Origin: Halanaerobium kushneri
Lineage (GTDB): Bacteria > Bacillota > Halanaerobiia > Halanaerobiales > Halanaerobiaceae
NCBI RefSeq assembly: GCF_900156285.1
Contig: NZ_FTNC01000001.1
Location: 186,001-250,000 of the forward strand
DNA length: 64,000 nt
Direction of reading: 5' to 3'
Part shown: positions 17,064 through 24,979 of the stretch, in pieces
Layout of the letters: each line of letters begins with the position of its first letter
Numbering within the stretch: the stretch's first letter is position 1
Notes under the pieces: model-generated
What the model saw: the letters and a program-made list of their open reading frames with translations, nothing else
What the model was told of the DNA's origin: nothing
The model's database searches: none
Made by a program: the position numbers and the translations under genes

Positions 17064-17594
17064 TTACGAGTAATCAACTTCTGCCGCAGCAAAATAAGTA
17101 TATCCCGAATAAATTGTTATTATTACTGTCAGCCAGACTAAAGTTTCAGTTAAAATTAGTGGTAAGTTAAAAATTTGGGGATTAATAATTAACGCAATTG
17201 CGGTTATCATCTGAATTGTTGTTTTTGTTTTACCCCAGATATTTGCAGGAATTACCGATCCCTGATCAGCTGCTACCACTCTTAAACCTGTAACTGCCAG
17301 TTCTCTTGCTACAATAATCAATAATGGCCAGATAGAAAGAACTCCAATTTGAACAAAAGCTGTAAAAACACCAATAATTAATAATTTATCTGCAAGTGGA
17401 TCCAGAATTTTTCCAAGTGTAGTTATTAAATTATGTTTTCTAGCATAATGTCCGTCGAATTTATCAGTTAATGCTGCCAGAATAAATACAGCCAAGGCCA
17501 CAGCACTGCTAGATAAAGAGTTAATTAAAAGCAGATAAATAATTATCGGTACCAGCAGAATTCTTAAAATTGATAGTTTATTTGGTAGATTCAT
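17064..17594 (-). CDS. pgsA: CDP-diacylglycerol-glycerol-3-phosphate 3-phosphatidyltransferase
   Basis: 176 residues, a multi-pass membrane enzyme. The CDP-alcohol phosphatidyltransferase motif DG-x2-AR-x8-G-x3-D-x3-D appears as TDKFDGHYARKHNLITTLGK and ILDPLADK. It makes phosphatidylglycerophosphate. The ATG at 17594 is taken as the start because AGGAGA lies about seven bases ahead; the frame extends two codons to a TTG. It overlaps the end of rimO by 17 bases and precedes pgpA, so the three form one operon. Confidence 0.95.
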   Translation of the reverse strand: MNLPNKLSILRILLVPIIIYLLLINSLSSSAVALAVFILAALTDKFDGHYARKHNLITTLGKILDPLADKLLIIGVFTAFVQIGVLSIWPLLIIVARELAVTGLRVVAADQGSVIPANIWGKTKTTIQMITAIALIINPQIFNLPLILTETLVWLTVIITIYSGYTYFAAAEVDYS

Positions 17595-18915
17595 CCTCAA
17601 TCTCTCCTATTAAATCATAATGGAAGGCCTCTTTGATTACAGCCTGATAGATCTCTCCAATTTCAAGTTCACTTTCCTCAACTGGAATATAAATCTGGTT
17701 ATCAATCTCCGGTGAATCATAACGAGATCTGGCAAGATAATTTTCCTGTTCACGATCTTCAATTATAATCTCAATTTTACGGCCAACCAGTTCTTTATTT
17801 TTAGTCAGCGAAATTTCCTGCTGTAACTGCATTATCTCTTCTTTTCTTTCTGCTTTTAGTTCTTGCGAAACTCTCTGATCAAAATTATAGGCTGCAGTTC
17901 CTTCCTCTCTTGAAAACTCAAAAACTCCTAATCTATCAAATTTAGATTTTTTGACAAATTCTTTCAGCTTTCTAAAGTCTTCCTCATCTTCACCTGGGAA
18001 ACCAGTAATCAGTGATGTTCTAATTTTTGCATCAGGAATTTTATTTCTAATCTTATTAATAATATTAGCGATATCTTCTTCATTTCCTCTGCGATTCATT
18101 AACTTTCTTATTTTTGCAGAAGAATGCTGAATTGGCAAATCAAAATAATTGCAAATTTTTTCTTCTTCAGCAAATACTTCAATTATTTCATCTGTAATAA
18201 ATTCTGGATAACTATACAAAACTCTAATCCATTTAATCCCCTTAACTTCAGCTAATTTTCTCAAGAGTGGTGCCAGAGCAGAACGACCATAAATATCAAC
18301 TCCATATTGAGTTGTATCCTGAGCAATAATAATTATCTCTTTGATTCCAGATTCGGCAATTTTTTCAGCTTCTGCTTTAATATCAGCAATTGATCTACTT
18401 TTTACAGTTCCTCTAATTTGAGGAATACTGCAGTAAGTACAATTATTATTGCAACCTTCGGCAATTTTTAAATATGCATAAACATTGTTATCCAATTCTC
18501 TGGGCAGAGCAGAACTATAATCAAATCCGGCTTCTTCAATTCCACCAGTCTCTTTTCCTTCCAGACTTTCTCGTATTACTTCTGCAATTTTATCAAAGTT
18601 TGAGGTGCCCAAAACAGCATCAATTTCTGGAATTTCAGTTTCTAATTCCTCACTATAACGCTGAGTTAAACAACCTGTTACTATAACAGACTTACACTGA
18701 TATTGTTTCTTATATTCAAGAGCAGCCAAAATAGTTTCAATGGATTCTTCTTTGGCATCCTGAATAAAGCCACAGGTATTAATAATTATAACTTCTGCTT
18801 CTTCAAAATTATCTGTATATTGAAAATCTTCTTCTCCTCTTAAAAAACCATTCATATGCTGACTGTCAACTTCGTTTTTAGGACAGCCTAAAGTCATTAA
18901 AGAATATCTTATCAT
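17578..18915 (-). CDS. rimO: Ribosomal protein S12 methylthiotransferase RimO
   Basis: 445 residues with three domains: the UPF0004 domain with three cysteines for an auxiliary 4Fe-4S cluster (TLGCPKNEVDS, INTCGFI, VTGCLTQRY), the radical-SAM core with CxxxCxxC in AEGCNNNCTYCSIPQIRG, and a C-terminal TRAM domain. MSLGCPKNxVDSQ-type start and QIRG separate it from MiaB. It adds a methylthio group to an aspartate of ribosomal protein S12. AAGGAG stands ahead of the ATG. First gene of rimO-pgsA-pgpA, the same order as in Bacillus relatives. Confidence 0.95.
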   Translation of the reverse strand: MIRYSLMTLGCPKNEVDSQHMNGFLRGEEDFQYTDNFEEAEVIIINTCGFIQDAKEESIETILAALEYKKQYQCKSVIVTGCLTQRYSEELETEIPEIDAVLGTSNFDKIAEVIRESLEGKETGGIEEAGFDYSSALPRELDNNVYAYLKIAEGCNNNCTYCSIPQIRGTVKSRSIADIKAEAEKIAESGIKEIIIIAQDTTQYGVDIYGRSALAPLLRKLAEVKGIKWIRVLYSYPEFITDEIIEVFAEEEKICNYFDLPIQHSSAKIRKLMNRRGNEEDIANIINKIRNKIPDAKIRTSLITGFPGEDEEDFRKLKEFVKKSKFDRLGVFEFSREEGTAAYNFDQRVSQELKAERKEEIMQLQQEISLTKNKELVGRKIEIIIEDREQENYLARSRYDSPEIDNQIYIPVEESELEIGEIYQAVIKEAFHYDLIGEIEDESTK

Positions 18916-18986
18916 TTTTACTCCTTTATAATGTCAAATTTAATAAATAAATATATAATATCCCTAATTTTAAGGCTCTATAACTA

Positions 18987-19010
18987 CAAAAAAGCCCTCC
19001 TAAGGGCTTT
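18987..19010 (-). terminator. Rho-independent terminator after tRNA-Pro
   Basis: On the minus strand AAAGCCCT / AGGGCTTT stem with a four-base loop and a TTTT tail, 11 bases beyond the tRNA 3' end. Confidence 0.85.
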
Positions 19011-19020
19011 AATACTAAAA

Positions 19021-19097
19021 TGGTCGGGCTATCCGGATTTGAACCGGAGACCTCTACACCCCCAGTGTAGCGCGCTACCAAGCTGCGCCATAGCCCG
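19021..19097 (-). tRNA. tRNA-Pro (anticodon GGG)
   Basis: 77 bases with encoded CCA. The seven-base acceptor stem CGGGCTA / TAGCCCG, the T-arm GGTTCAAATCC and the anticodon arm CTACA-CTGGGGG-TGTAG are complete; the loop gives GGG. It has its own promoter and terminator. Confidence 0.95.
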
Positions 19098-19112
19098 TTG
19101 CCAACAAAAGAT

Positions 19113-19141
19113 ATTATATATAAATTAAGTCCTTTTGTCAA
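19113..19141 (-). promoter_or_regulatory. Sigma-A promoter for tRNA-Pro
   Basis: On the minus strand TTGACA, 17 bases, TATAAT, 16 bases ahead of the tRNA. Confidence 0.88.
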
Positions 19142-19157
19142 ATTAAATTCTAAACAG

Positions 19158-19451
19158 CTACTTTATAAAATCAAGTTTCTTTAAATATTCCATAGTTTTG
19201 TCTGGATAATCTGTTACTACAAAAACCTCCTGCAAAGATGAACTATTCTTTGCAATTAATTTAATACCACTTCTTGTATTATATTTCAACTGAATGTAGG
19301 CAGGAGTTCCACTACCCTTTCTTCTATTTATTCTACCTGGAATAATACTTTTAACCAGTTTAGAAAGAGCAATATCCTCCAGCAGGGGTAATATATCTTC
19401 GATTATAGTATGTTCCTGTTTGATCTTATTCTGCCTGTATTTATTTGCCAA
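19158..19451 (-). CDS. DUF2103-like small protein
   Basis: About 97 residues. The pattern IIEDILPLLE, VKSIIPGRINR, YNTRSGIKLIAKN and LQEVFVVTD resembles DUF2103, described as predicted metal-binding proteins; this assignment is from memory of the family pattern and no function is established. No cysteine pairs or signal peptide are visible. TTG at 19451 is the probable start, since the GTG at 19460 nearly touches AAGGA. It stands alone between tRNA genes with its own near-consensus promoter. Confidence 0.6.
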   Translation of the reverse strand: MANKYRQNKIKQEHTIIEDILPLLEDIALSKLVKSIIPGRINRRKGSGTPAYIQLKYNTRSGIKLIAKNSSSLQEVFVVTDYPDKTMEYLKKLDFIK

Positions 19452-19471
19452 ATTAATCACATCCTTTATTA

Positions 19472-19500
19472 ATTATAGCATTGAAAGTATAGCTCCGCAA
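19472..19500 (-). promoter_or_regulatory. Sigma-A promoter for the DUF2103-like gene
   Basis: On the minus strand TTGCGG, 17 bases, TATAAT, only 20 bases ahead of the probable start, giving a very short leader. Confidence 0.65.
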
Positions 19501-19549
19501 ATTTTAAAAGCTAGTAGCCTAGAACAAAAGAAAATAATATTTTGATAAT

Positions 19550-19575
19550 AAAAAAAAGAAGTCGCTAACGACTTC
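19550..19575 (-). terminator. Rho-independent terminator after tRNA-Trp/tRNA-Thr
   Basis: On the minus strand stem GAAGTCG / CGACTTC with loop TTAG, followed by eight T. Confidence 0.88.
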
Positions 19576-19587
19576 CTTAAAATTCAA

Positions 19588-19663
19588 TGGAGCTGATGAC
19601 CAGACTTGAACTGGTAACCTGCTCATTACAAGTGAGCTGCTCTACCAATTGAGCTACATCAGC
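19588..19663 (-). tRNA. tRNA-Thr (anticodon TGT)
   Basis: 76 bases with encoded CCA. Acceptor GCTGATG / CATCAGC, anticodon arm GCTCA-CTTGTAA-TGAGC giving TGT, T-arm GGTTCAAGTCC-type. Follows tRNA-Trp by 18 bases in one transcript. Confidence 0.95.
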
Positions 19664-19681
19664 ATAATATAAAATTGAAAA

Positions 19682-19756
19682 TGGCAGGGGAGACAGGAGT
19701 TGAACCTGCAACCAATGGATTTGGAGTCCACTACTCTGCCAGTTGAGCTACTCCCC
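19682..19756 (-). tRNA. tRNA-Trp (anticodon CCA)
   Basis: 75 bases. Acceptor GGGGAGT/..CTCCCC region, anticodon arm GTGGA-CTCCAAA-TCCAT giving CCA, T-loop GGTTCAACTCC and encoded 3' CCA. First gene of the Trp-Thr tRNA pair. Confidence 0.93.
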
Positions 19757-19789
19757 TAAATCGAGGCGTTTTTCAATCAAGCAATAATT

Positions 19790-19818
19790 ATTATAATAGA
19801 GTTAGAGGTATAGGTCAA
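19790..19818 (-). promoter_or_regulatory. Sigma-A promoter for the tRNA-Trp/Thr pair
   Basis: On the minus strand TTGACC, 17 bases, TATAAT, 33 bases ahead of tRNA-Trp. Confidence 0.85.
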
Positions 19819-20085
19819 GTCTTATTATTGGAATTATTCTACTTTAGATTAGTTTAATTTATTTTATCTTGAAAATACTTGCTTATACCCTGATTTTCAA
19901 AATTTTTAGCTGGATATTTAATAAAAATATTCTAAATATTGCATATCTCAGCTTTAAGAATGTAAACTATAATACATTTTGTGTTTTTAAACACTAAATA
20001 TAAAAAATAACTTGAAATTGATTTGAGAATATATTATCATATATATCGCAAAACTTAAATATAAGTAAATATGAGGTGGTTATAA
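19819..20085 (+). promoter_or_regulatory. Intergenic region with promoter and small palindrome ahead of the disulfide reductase
   Basis: This AT-rich, gene-free stretch (329 bases between genes in total) holds a plausible plus-strand promoter at 20012-20040 (TTGAAA, 17 bases, TATCAT). Just upstream, at 19981-19994, is the perfect palindrome GTGTTTTTAAACAC, a possible operator. GAGGTGG precedes the ATG at 20086. Nothing else was recognised. Confidence 0.45.
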
Positions 20086-21489
20086 ATGGAAAAACATGAT
20101 TTAATAGTAATCGGTATGGGACCGGCAGGCATGGCAGTAACAGCAATGGCTGCAAATATGGAACTTGATGTTTTAGCAATTGAAAAACATAAAGTTGGGG
20201 GAGAATGTTTAAATTATGGCTGTGTACCAAGTAAAGCCTTATTGAAAGCTGGAGAAGTTAACGAAGTTGCTGAAAATTTAAGACAGTACGGAATAAAATT
20301 GTCTGGAAAAACTGAAATTGAAAATCCTTTAGAGATAGTTAGAAACAAGGTTGGAAAAATTAGTGGTAATAAAACAATGAAAGCTTTTGATAGAGCAAAA
20401 TTAATTGTTGATCAGGGTGAAGCAAAATTTGTTGATAAAAAAGTAGTAAAAGTTGCCGGGAAAAAGTATACTGCTGACAAAATATTTATTGCAACCGGTA
20501 CAGAACCGATGATTCCTCCAATCCCGGGTCTTAAAGATGTTCCCCGCTTAACTAATCTAAATATCTTCGAACAGGAAGATATACCTGAAACTCTAACAAT
20601 TATTGGTGGAGGTGCAATTGGATCCGAAATGGCTCAGGCCTTCTCTCGTCTTGGAGCTAAGGTAAATATCTTTCAAATTGATGATCACCTGGTTCCAACC
20701 GGTGATCAAGAAGCCGGAAAAGTTCTAGAAGAAAAATTCAAAAAAGAAGGTATTGGAGTTCACAATAGCACAGGAATCAATAAAGTAGAAGAAAAAAACG
20801 GAAAAATAATTACTCATACAGATGTAGGAGTCTTCGAATCTGATAAAATTTTAGTTGCTACCGGACGTAAAGCTGTTTTAGAACCGTTAAACCTTGATAA
20901 CGCAGGTATTGAATCAGCTAAGACTGGAATTAAGGTTAATAAACGTTTAGAAACTAATATAAAGGGAATATATGCTGTTGGTGATTGTAATGGTAAGGCT
21001 CTTCTCTCCCATGCTGCCATGCATCAGGGAATGCTGGCTTTAATGAATGCAATTAACCCGACTCCAATCAAACAATTTAATTATGATGATTATCTGGTTC
21101 CCTGGTCAGTATTTACTAAACCAGAAATTGCTCAGGCTGGAATTACAGAAAAAGAGGCAAATGAAAAAGGTATTAATTATCAGATTGTAAAAGAAAGATA
21201 TGAAGATTATGGAAGGACAATAGCAGATGGTAAACCAGAAGGATTTGTCAAAGTTATAACTAACAGCAGGGGAAAAATATTTGGAGCCACAATTGTTGGA
21301 GAAGCAGCAAGTGAACTGATCCATGAATGGATCTTGGCAATTCAGCATAATATTTCAATGTTTGATATTATGATGACTCAACACTCCTTCCCAACTATTT
21401 CCTTAATGAACAAAAGAGTAGCAGAAAAATGGATAATGAACAAAACTGATTCAGGAATTATTCCCAAATTGGCTAAAAAGTTTATATAA
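20086..21489 (+). CDS. FAD-dependent pyridine nucleotide-disulfide oxidoreductase, dihydrolipoamide dehydrogenase-like
   Basis: 467 residues. The FAD motif VIGMGPAGMA (7-16), the redox disulfide GGECLNYGCVPSK (Cys41, Cys46), the NAD(P) motif IIGGGAIGSEMA and the second FAD motif IYAVGDCN are all present, followed by a dimerisation domain. The C-terminal active-site segment differs: canonical HxHPTLSE here reads HSFPTISL (433-440), so the base histidine is Phe435 and the glutamate is Leu440. True lipoamide dehydrogenase activity is therefore doubtful; a relative acting on another disulfide, metal or quinone is possible. It is a lone plus-strand gene, away from any 2-oxoacid dehydrogenase or glycine cleavage genes. 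Confidence 0.8.
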   Translation: MEKHDLIVIGMGPAGMAVTAMAANMELDVLAIEKHKVGGECLNYGCVPSKALLKAGEVNEVAENLRQYGIKLSGKTEIENPLEIVRNKVGKISGNKTMKAFDRAKLIVDQGEAKFVDKKVVKVAGKKYTADKIFIATGTEPMIPPIPGLKDVPRLTNLNIFEQEDIPETLTIIGGGAIGSEMAQAFSRLGAKVNIFQIDDHLVPTGDQEAGKVLEEKFKKEGIGVHNSTGINKVEEKNGKIITHTDVGVFESDKILVATGRKAVLEPLNLDNAGIESAKTGIKVNKRLETNIKGIYAVGDCNGKALLSHAAMHQGMLALMNAINPTPIKQFNYDDYLVPWSVFTKPEIAQAGITEKEANEKGINYQIVKERYEDYGRTIADGKPEGFVKVITNSRGKIFGATIVGEAASELIHEWILAIQHNISMFDIMMTQHSFPTISLMNKRVAEKWIMNKTDSGIIPKLAKKFI

Positions 21490-21493
21490 AATT

Positions 21494-21517
21494 AAAAGCA
21501 GGTTTTAGCCTGCTTTT
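21494..21517. terminator. Shared terminator hairpin between convergent genes
   Basis: Nine-pair stem AAAAGCAGG / CCTGCTTTT with a six-base loop. It ends the reductase gene (plus) and overlaps the stop of the minus-strand methyltransferase gene. Confidence 0.75.
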
Positions 21518-22085
21518 AAATCCTTTTTTTTACTGCTACTACCTGTGGGGGAGGACCTGGCTGATTTAAAAATTTATAATTTAAAACATTATATTTTTTA
21601 TAATCCAGATCAGCTACAAATTTTAAGACAGCATCTCTTTCGTCATCTCCACCAGGATGACCACTGTAAATAACCAGAACAACAATTCCATCATTTTCTA
21701 TCAATTTAATTGTCTTTTTAAGAGCTTTGACTGTGCTTTTAGCTCTAGTTATAATTTTTTTATCCCCCCCTGGTAAATAACCCAGATTAAAAATTGCAGC
21801 ATTAATTTTATCTTCTAAATAACTGTCAAGTTCAGCGTGACTGGCTTTGATTATTTTAACATTTTTTTCTAAATCAGCTGTCTGCAGCAGTTTCTGGGTG
21901 TTATTAACAGCTTCTTTTTGGATATCAAAAGAGAAAACTTTACCTTCCGCACCAACAAGCTCAGCTAAAAATTTCGTATCGTATCCATTACCTGCTGTAG
22001 CATCAAGCGCTTTATCACCAGGTTTAAGTGTCTTTTTTAATAATAAATGCGAAAATTCGACTGCATTAAATAAATTAACTGACAT
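21516..22085 (-). CDS. mnmM: MnmM/YtqB-family tRNA wobble-uridine methyltransferase
   Basis: 189 residues of class I SAM-dependent methyltransferase fold: the SAM-binding motif LDATAGNGYDTKFLAE (about 28-43), acidic strand VFSFDIQ, then NLGYLPGGDK and YSGHPGGDDE, which are typical of the YtqB (rRNA_methylase, PF06962) family. Bacillus YtqB (MnmM) carries out the last methyl transfer in mnm5s2U34 of tRNA. AGGAAAGAG stands ahead of the ATG. It is probably a single-gene transcript facing the reductase gene. Confidence 0.85.
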   Translation of the reverse strand: MSVNLFNAVEFSHLLLKKTLKPGDKALDATAGNGYDTKFLAELVGAEGKVFSFDIQKEAVNNTQKLLQTADLEKNVKIIKASHAELDSYLEDKINAAIFNLGYLPGGDKKIITRAKSTVKALKKTIKLIENDGIVVLVIYSGHPGGDDERDAVLKFVADLDYKKYNVLNYKFLNQPGPPPQVVAVKKRI

Positions 22086-22200
22086 AAAATCACTCTTTCC
22101 TAAATTTTTGTTTTAAGCTTTAAAGTTAAGAAAATACTTAAAAAAAATAGTATTAACTACTTAATTTAATATCAAAGTAAATAATCACTATCAAATTAAA

Positions 22201-22229
22201 TTGACCAACTGCTAAAGTTACTATATACT
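22201..22229 (+). promoter_or_regulatory. Sigma-A promoter for tRNA-Glu
   Basis: TTGACC, 17 bases, TATACT on the plus strand, 28 bases ahead of the tRNA. Confidence 0.85.
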
Positions 22230-22257
22230 ATTAATTGTGCTTGTGAAAAAGCTATCT

Positions 22258-22333
22258 GCCCTCATCGTCTAGGGGTCCAGGACACCAGGTTTTCATCCTG
22301 GCGGCAGGGGTTCGAATCCCCTTGAGGGTACCA
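22258..22333 (+). tRNA. tRNA-Glu (anticodon TTC)
   Basis: 76 bases with encoded CCA. Anticodon arm CCAGG-TTTTCAT-CCTGG gives TTC; T-arm GGGGTTCGAATCCCC is perfect; acceptor GCCCTCA pairs with TGAGGGT (one wobble). Confidence 0.95.
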
Positions 22334-22336
22334 TTT

Positions 22337-22474
22337 TAAGATCTAAGATGTCAGAAGTCTGAAGTAAGATTAATTCTATCTCTGACTTTCTAAATTTTAA
22401 TATTAAATTAGTTAGAAGTATTTTGGGAAATTATATTTTATTTCTTATCTTGTCCAACTTCTAACTTTCAACCT
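22337..22474. repeat. AT-rich spacer with imperfect inverted repeats between two tRNA genes
   Basis: The spacer carries alternating copies of a GT(C/T)AGAAGT-like word: direct near 22350 and 22411, inverted near 22382 and 22457. They could fold into two successive hairpins and a longer imperfect end-to-end pairing. This could be a decayed small repeat element; no reading frame is present. Confidence 0.3.
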
Positions 22475-22559
22475 GGAGGGGTGCCCGAGTGGTTAAAGGG
22501 AGCAGACTGTAAATCTGCCGGCGATGCCTACAAAGGTTCAAATCCTTTCCCCTCCACCA
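22475..22559 (+). tRNA. tRNA-Tyr (anticodon GTA)
   Basis: 85 bases including a long variable arm (CCGGCGATGCCTACAA region) and encoded CCA. Anticodon arm GCAGA-CTGTAAA-TCTGC gives GTA; acceptor GGAGGGG / CCCCTCC. Probably read with tRNA-Glu. Confidence 0.95.
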
Positions 22560-22570
22560 TTTGAATATTT

Positions 22571-22599
22571 AAAACACCCGTAATAACGGGTGTTTTTTT
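22571..22599 (+). terminator. Rho-independent terminator after tRNA-Glu/Tyr
   Basis: Ten-pair stem AAAACACCCG / CGGGTGTTTT with a six-base loop, then a run of T. Confidence 0.92.
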
Positions 22600-22639
22600 A
22601 TGTTCTATTATTTTTTATCTTTTAAAAAACAGGATAAAA

Positions 22640-23836
22640 TTAATCACGCAAATTATTTATTACTATATCTTCTCCCTCATTAACAAACTCTACCTCTGCT
22701 ATTTCACCACTTCCAGCCCAGGGACCGTAAGCTTCTCCATTTATCTCAGCTGTTATTGCTTTTCCATTCCCTATTTTTATATAAAGTCTCTCATCTATTT
22801 CAAATTGACGCTGATCACCTGCTTCTAAAATACCGCTAAATACATTGCTTCCATCCAGATCAACTGTAACCCAGACTGTATCAGAAGCTAAAAATAAAAG
22901 TGTATTATCAAAGTCCGGATTAGCCTCATCCTCAACAGAACTGCTTGCAGTTTCCTCTGCTGTAATTTCTATCTTACTCTGATTATTATCGATCTGAGTA
23001 TCTGACTCCAACTCAGGCTGTGTTTCTGATGTTTTCATTTCTGCTGAATCAGTTTCTTGTGTTTCAGCATCTTCAGAAACGATTATTTTGTTAATTTGGC
23101 TCTGCTCCTGAGAATTCAAACCATCCAGTTCTTGAAAACTATTCTGATCTATTATTTCAGTATTTTCCTCCGTAAGCACATCAGAATCCATTGAATCAAA
23201 AATTTCAGCTGTTAAATCATCAGCAGGAGAATTATCATTATTAAGTACATTAAGTTCAGAATTTTGATCGGCTGCTGAATTTTCACCTGTTGTCTCCTGG
23301 TCTTTATTTTTAACTTCCTCTGCTGCTGAAGCTGAATCATTATTATTTTGAACTTCTAAAAGTTCAGATTCTTCATTTATATTTTCTTGACTATTATTCT
23401 TTTGATTTAATAAGCGAATCTCAGAATTATTTACATACTGATAGGTATAAACTGCAGCAGCTCCTAAAAATAATATTAATAATATAATAAAAATGATTTT
23501 TACTGGATTCTTACGGTTTTTATTTTTATTGGCTGTAGAAACCTTAGTCCCATTCAAATAATCTTTTTGTAAATTGCTTTCTTTTTCTTCTTTAATATTC
23601 AAAATCTTGTAATTTTCAAGTAGTGCCTGATAATTAATACCTACTTCTCTTGCATAACCTTTAATAAAAACTTTTAAATAAACATTTCCGGGAAGTACAT
23701 CAAAATTATTTTCTTCAATAGCTTCAAGATATTTTTTTCTAATCTTTGTTTCTTCCTGAATATCATCCAGGCTTAATCCTTTTTCCTGTCTGGCTTTTTT
23801 TAATAAAGTGCCAAGTTCAAGTTCCATTTCTTCCAA
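22640..23836 (-). CDS. rodZ: RodZ-like HTH membrane protein (cell-shape/MreB-linked) with DUF4115 domain
   Basis: 398 residues. An N-terminal HTH_25 domain (about 5-75: LGTLLKKARQEKGLSLDDIQ, KIRKKYLEAIE) is followed by a basic stretch, one membrane helix (about 112-134, IIFIILLILFLGAAAVYTY), a long acidic Ser/Asn/Glu linker and a C-terminal DUF4115 beta domain. RodZ anchors MreB and shapes the cell; in Bacillus its equivalent YmfM lies beside pgsA. TTG at 23836 sits eight bases after AAGGAGG; the GTG at 23857 precedes that site. The linker is unusually long and acidic. Confidence 0.85.
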   Translation of the reverse strand: MEEMELELGTLLKKARQEKGLSLDDIQEETKIRKKYLEAIEENNFDVLPGNVYLKVFIKGYAREVGINYQALLENYKILNIKEEKESNLQKDYLNGTKVSTANKNKNRKNPVKIIFIILLILFLGAAAVYTYQYVNNSEIRLLNQKNNSQENINEESELLEVQNNNDSASAAEEVKNKDQETTGENSAADQNSELNVLNNDNSPADDLTAEIFDSMDSDVLTEENTEIIDQNSFQELDGLNSQEQSQINKIIVSEDAETQETDSAEMKTSETQPELESDTQIDNNQSKIEITAEETASSSVEDEANPDFDNTLLFLASDTVWVTVDLDGSNVFSGILEAGDQRQFEIDERLYIKIGNGKAITAEINGEAYGPWAGSGEIAEVEFVNEGEDIVINNLRD

Positions 23837-23932
23837 TTTATTGTCCTCCTTACGCACTAATTACTATTAACAGCAGTTAATAATTTATTAATAAATTTTT
23901 TTGAAATTCAAAATAAATTTACACTATTTATT

Positions 23933-23941
23933 ATTATAACA
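23933..23941 (-). promoter_or_regulatory. Extended -10 promoter for rodZ
   Basis: On the minus strand TGTTATAAT (TG-N-TATAAT), about 97 bases ahead of the start; no clear -35. Confidence 0.5.
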
Positions 23942-24017
23942 TACTTTAGTAATTAATTTAATCTTTTTAAGCTTATTTTTTATTTTTGAGAGGAAATAAA
24001 TAAAATTTTACATAGAA

Positions 24018-24054
24018 AATAAAATTAAGGACAGCAAAAATGCTGTCCTTAATT
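24018..24054 (-). terminator. Rho-independent terminator of the nucleoside transporter operon
   Basis: On the minus strand a fourteen-pair perfect stem (AATTAAGGACAGCA and its complement) with a four-base loop, followed by TTTATTTTC. Confidence 0.85.
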
Positions 24055-24079
24055 AGTAATCTATTATATTAAATAATTT

Positions 24080-24979
24080 CTATTTTTCACCTTTATAATA
24101 TGGTTCTCCAGAAGCTGCTGGTGGTATAGATTTACCAAAAAATCCAGCCAGTACAACTAAAGTAAGTACATAAGGAATTGCACTGATTAATTCCGAAGGT
24201 ATAAAAGCAAAATCGACTCTAACCGCAATTGCTTCGGCAAAACCAAATAACATTGCCGCACCAAAAGCACCAAAGGGATGCCATTTACCAAAGATCATAG
24301 CCGCCAGAGCAATAAAACCACGTCCTGCAGACATTTCTCTAACAAAAGCACTACCATCTCCTATGGAAAGATGAGCACCAGCCAAACCGGCTAAAACACC
24401 ACTGATTAGAACACTAATAAATCTCCATTTATTAACACTAATCCCCAGGGTATCCGCAGCTGCCGGGTGTTCACCAATTGAACGAATCCTCAGACCCCAG
24501 TGAGTCTTGAAGAAAATAAACCAGACTACAGGTACTAAGATCAGTGCAATATAAGTTATTGGATTAAAACGAACTCCAAAAAATCTATATGCTGGCAATC
24601 TTCCAACCATTGGTGAAGTTCCTTTTACTCCAAATAATACCTGAAGTAAGAAAATAGTAATACCAGAGGCAAAAATATTAATACCAGTTCCCACAACTAT
24701 CTGATTAGCTTTAAAAGTTACACAAACAAGAGCCAAAATAGCTGCAAAAACTAAACCAGCAATCATAGAATAAAGCACACCAATCCAGGGATTTCCTGTA
24801 CTTGCACTACCATAAACAGCAGCAAAAGCACCGATTAAAATCATTCCTTCCAGAGCAATATTTACAACTCCTGATCTCTCAGAAAAAATTCCTCCTAAAG
24901 CAGCCAGAATTAACGGAGTAGCAAAACGAAAGCTGGCCAAAAATAACGACAAAGAGAAAATTTGTTTTAAAGTATCCAT
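24080..24979 (-). CDS. ABC transporter permease, BMP/nucleoside (or simple sugar) type, second permease
   Basis: 299 residues, about eight to nine membrane segments, BPD_transp_2 family. The landmark GIFSERSGVVNIALEGMILIGAF near the start (given as landmark) and GEHPAAADTLGISV in the cytoplasmic loop mark the NupQ/YufQ type. With the permease upstream it forms the membrane channel. GGAGGGG of the preceding gene's end serves as ribosome site and the start overlaps the preceding stop by one base. Last gene of the four-gene operon; a strong terminator follows. Family knowledge: nucleoside uptake, e.g. guanosine by NupNOPQ of Bacillus. Confidence 0.9.
   Translation of the reverse strand: MDTLKQIFSLSLFLASFRFATPLILAALGGIFSERSGVVNIALEGMILIGAFAAVYGSASTGNPWIGVLYSMIAGLVFAAILALVCVTFKANQIVVGTGINIFASGITIFLLQVLFGVKGTSPMVGRLPAYRFFGVRFNPITYIALILVPVVWFIFFKTHWGLRIRSIGEHPAAADTLGISVNKWRFISVLISGVLAGLAGAHLSIGDGSAFVREMSAGRGFIALAAMIFGKWHPFGAFGAAMLFGFAEAIAVRVDFAFIPSELISAIPYVLTLVVLAGFFGKSIPPAASGEPYYKGEK

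Noticed and set aside
18926-19141. Two opposing open frames across tRNA-Pro
   Set aside because: Both run straight through the tRNA, its promoter and its terminator, and neither has a ribosome site or family pattern.
20086-21489. Mercuric reductase
   Set aside because: There is no N-terminal HMA domain, no C-terminal vicinal cysteine pair and no mer genes nearby.
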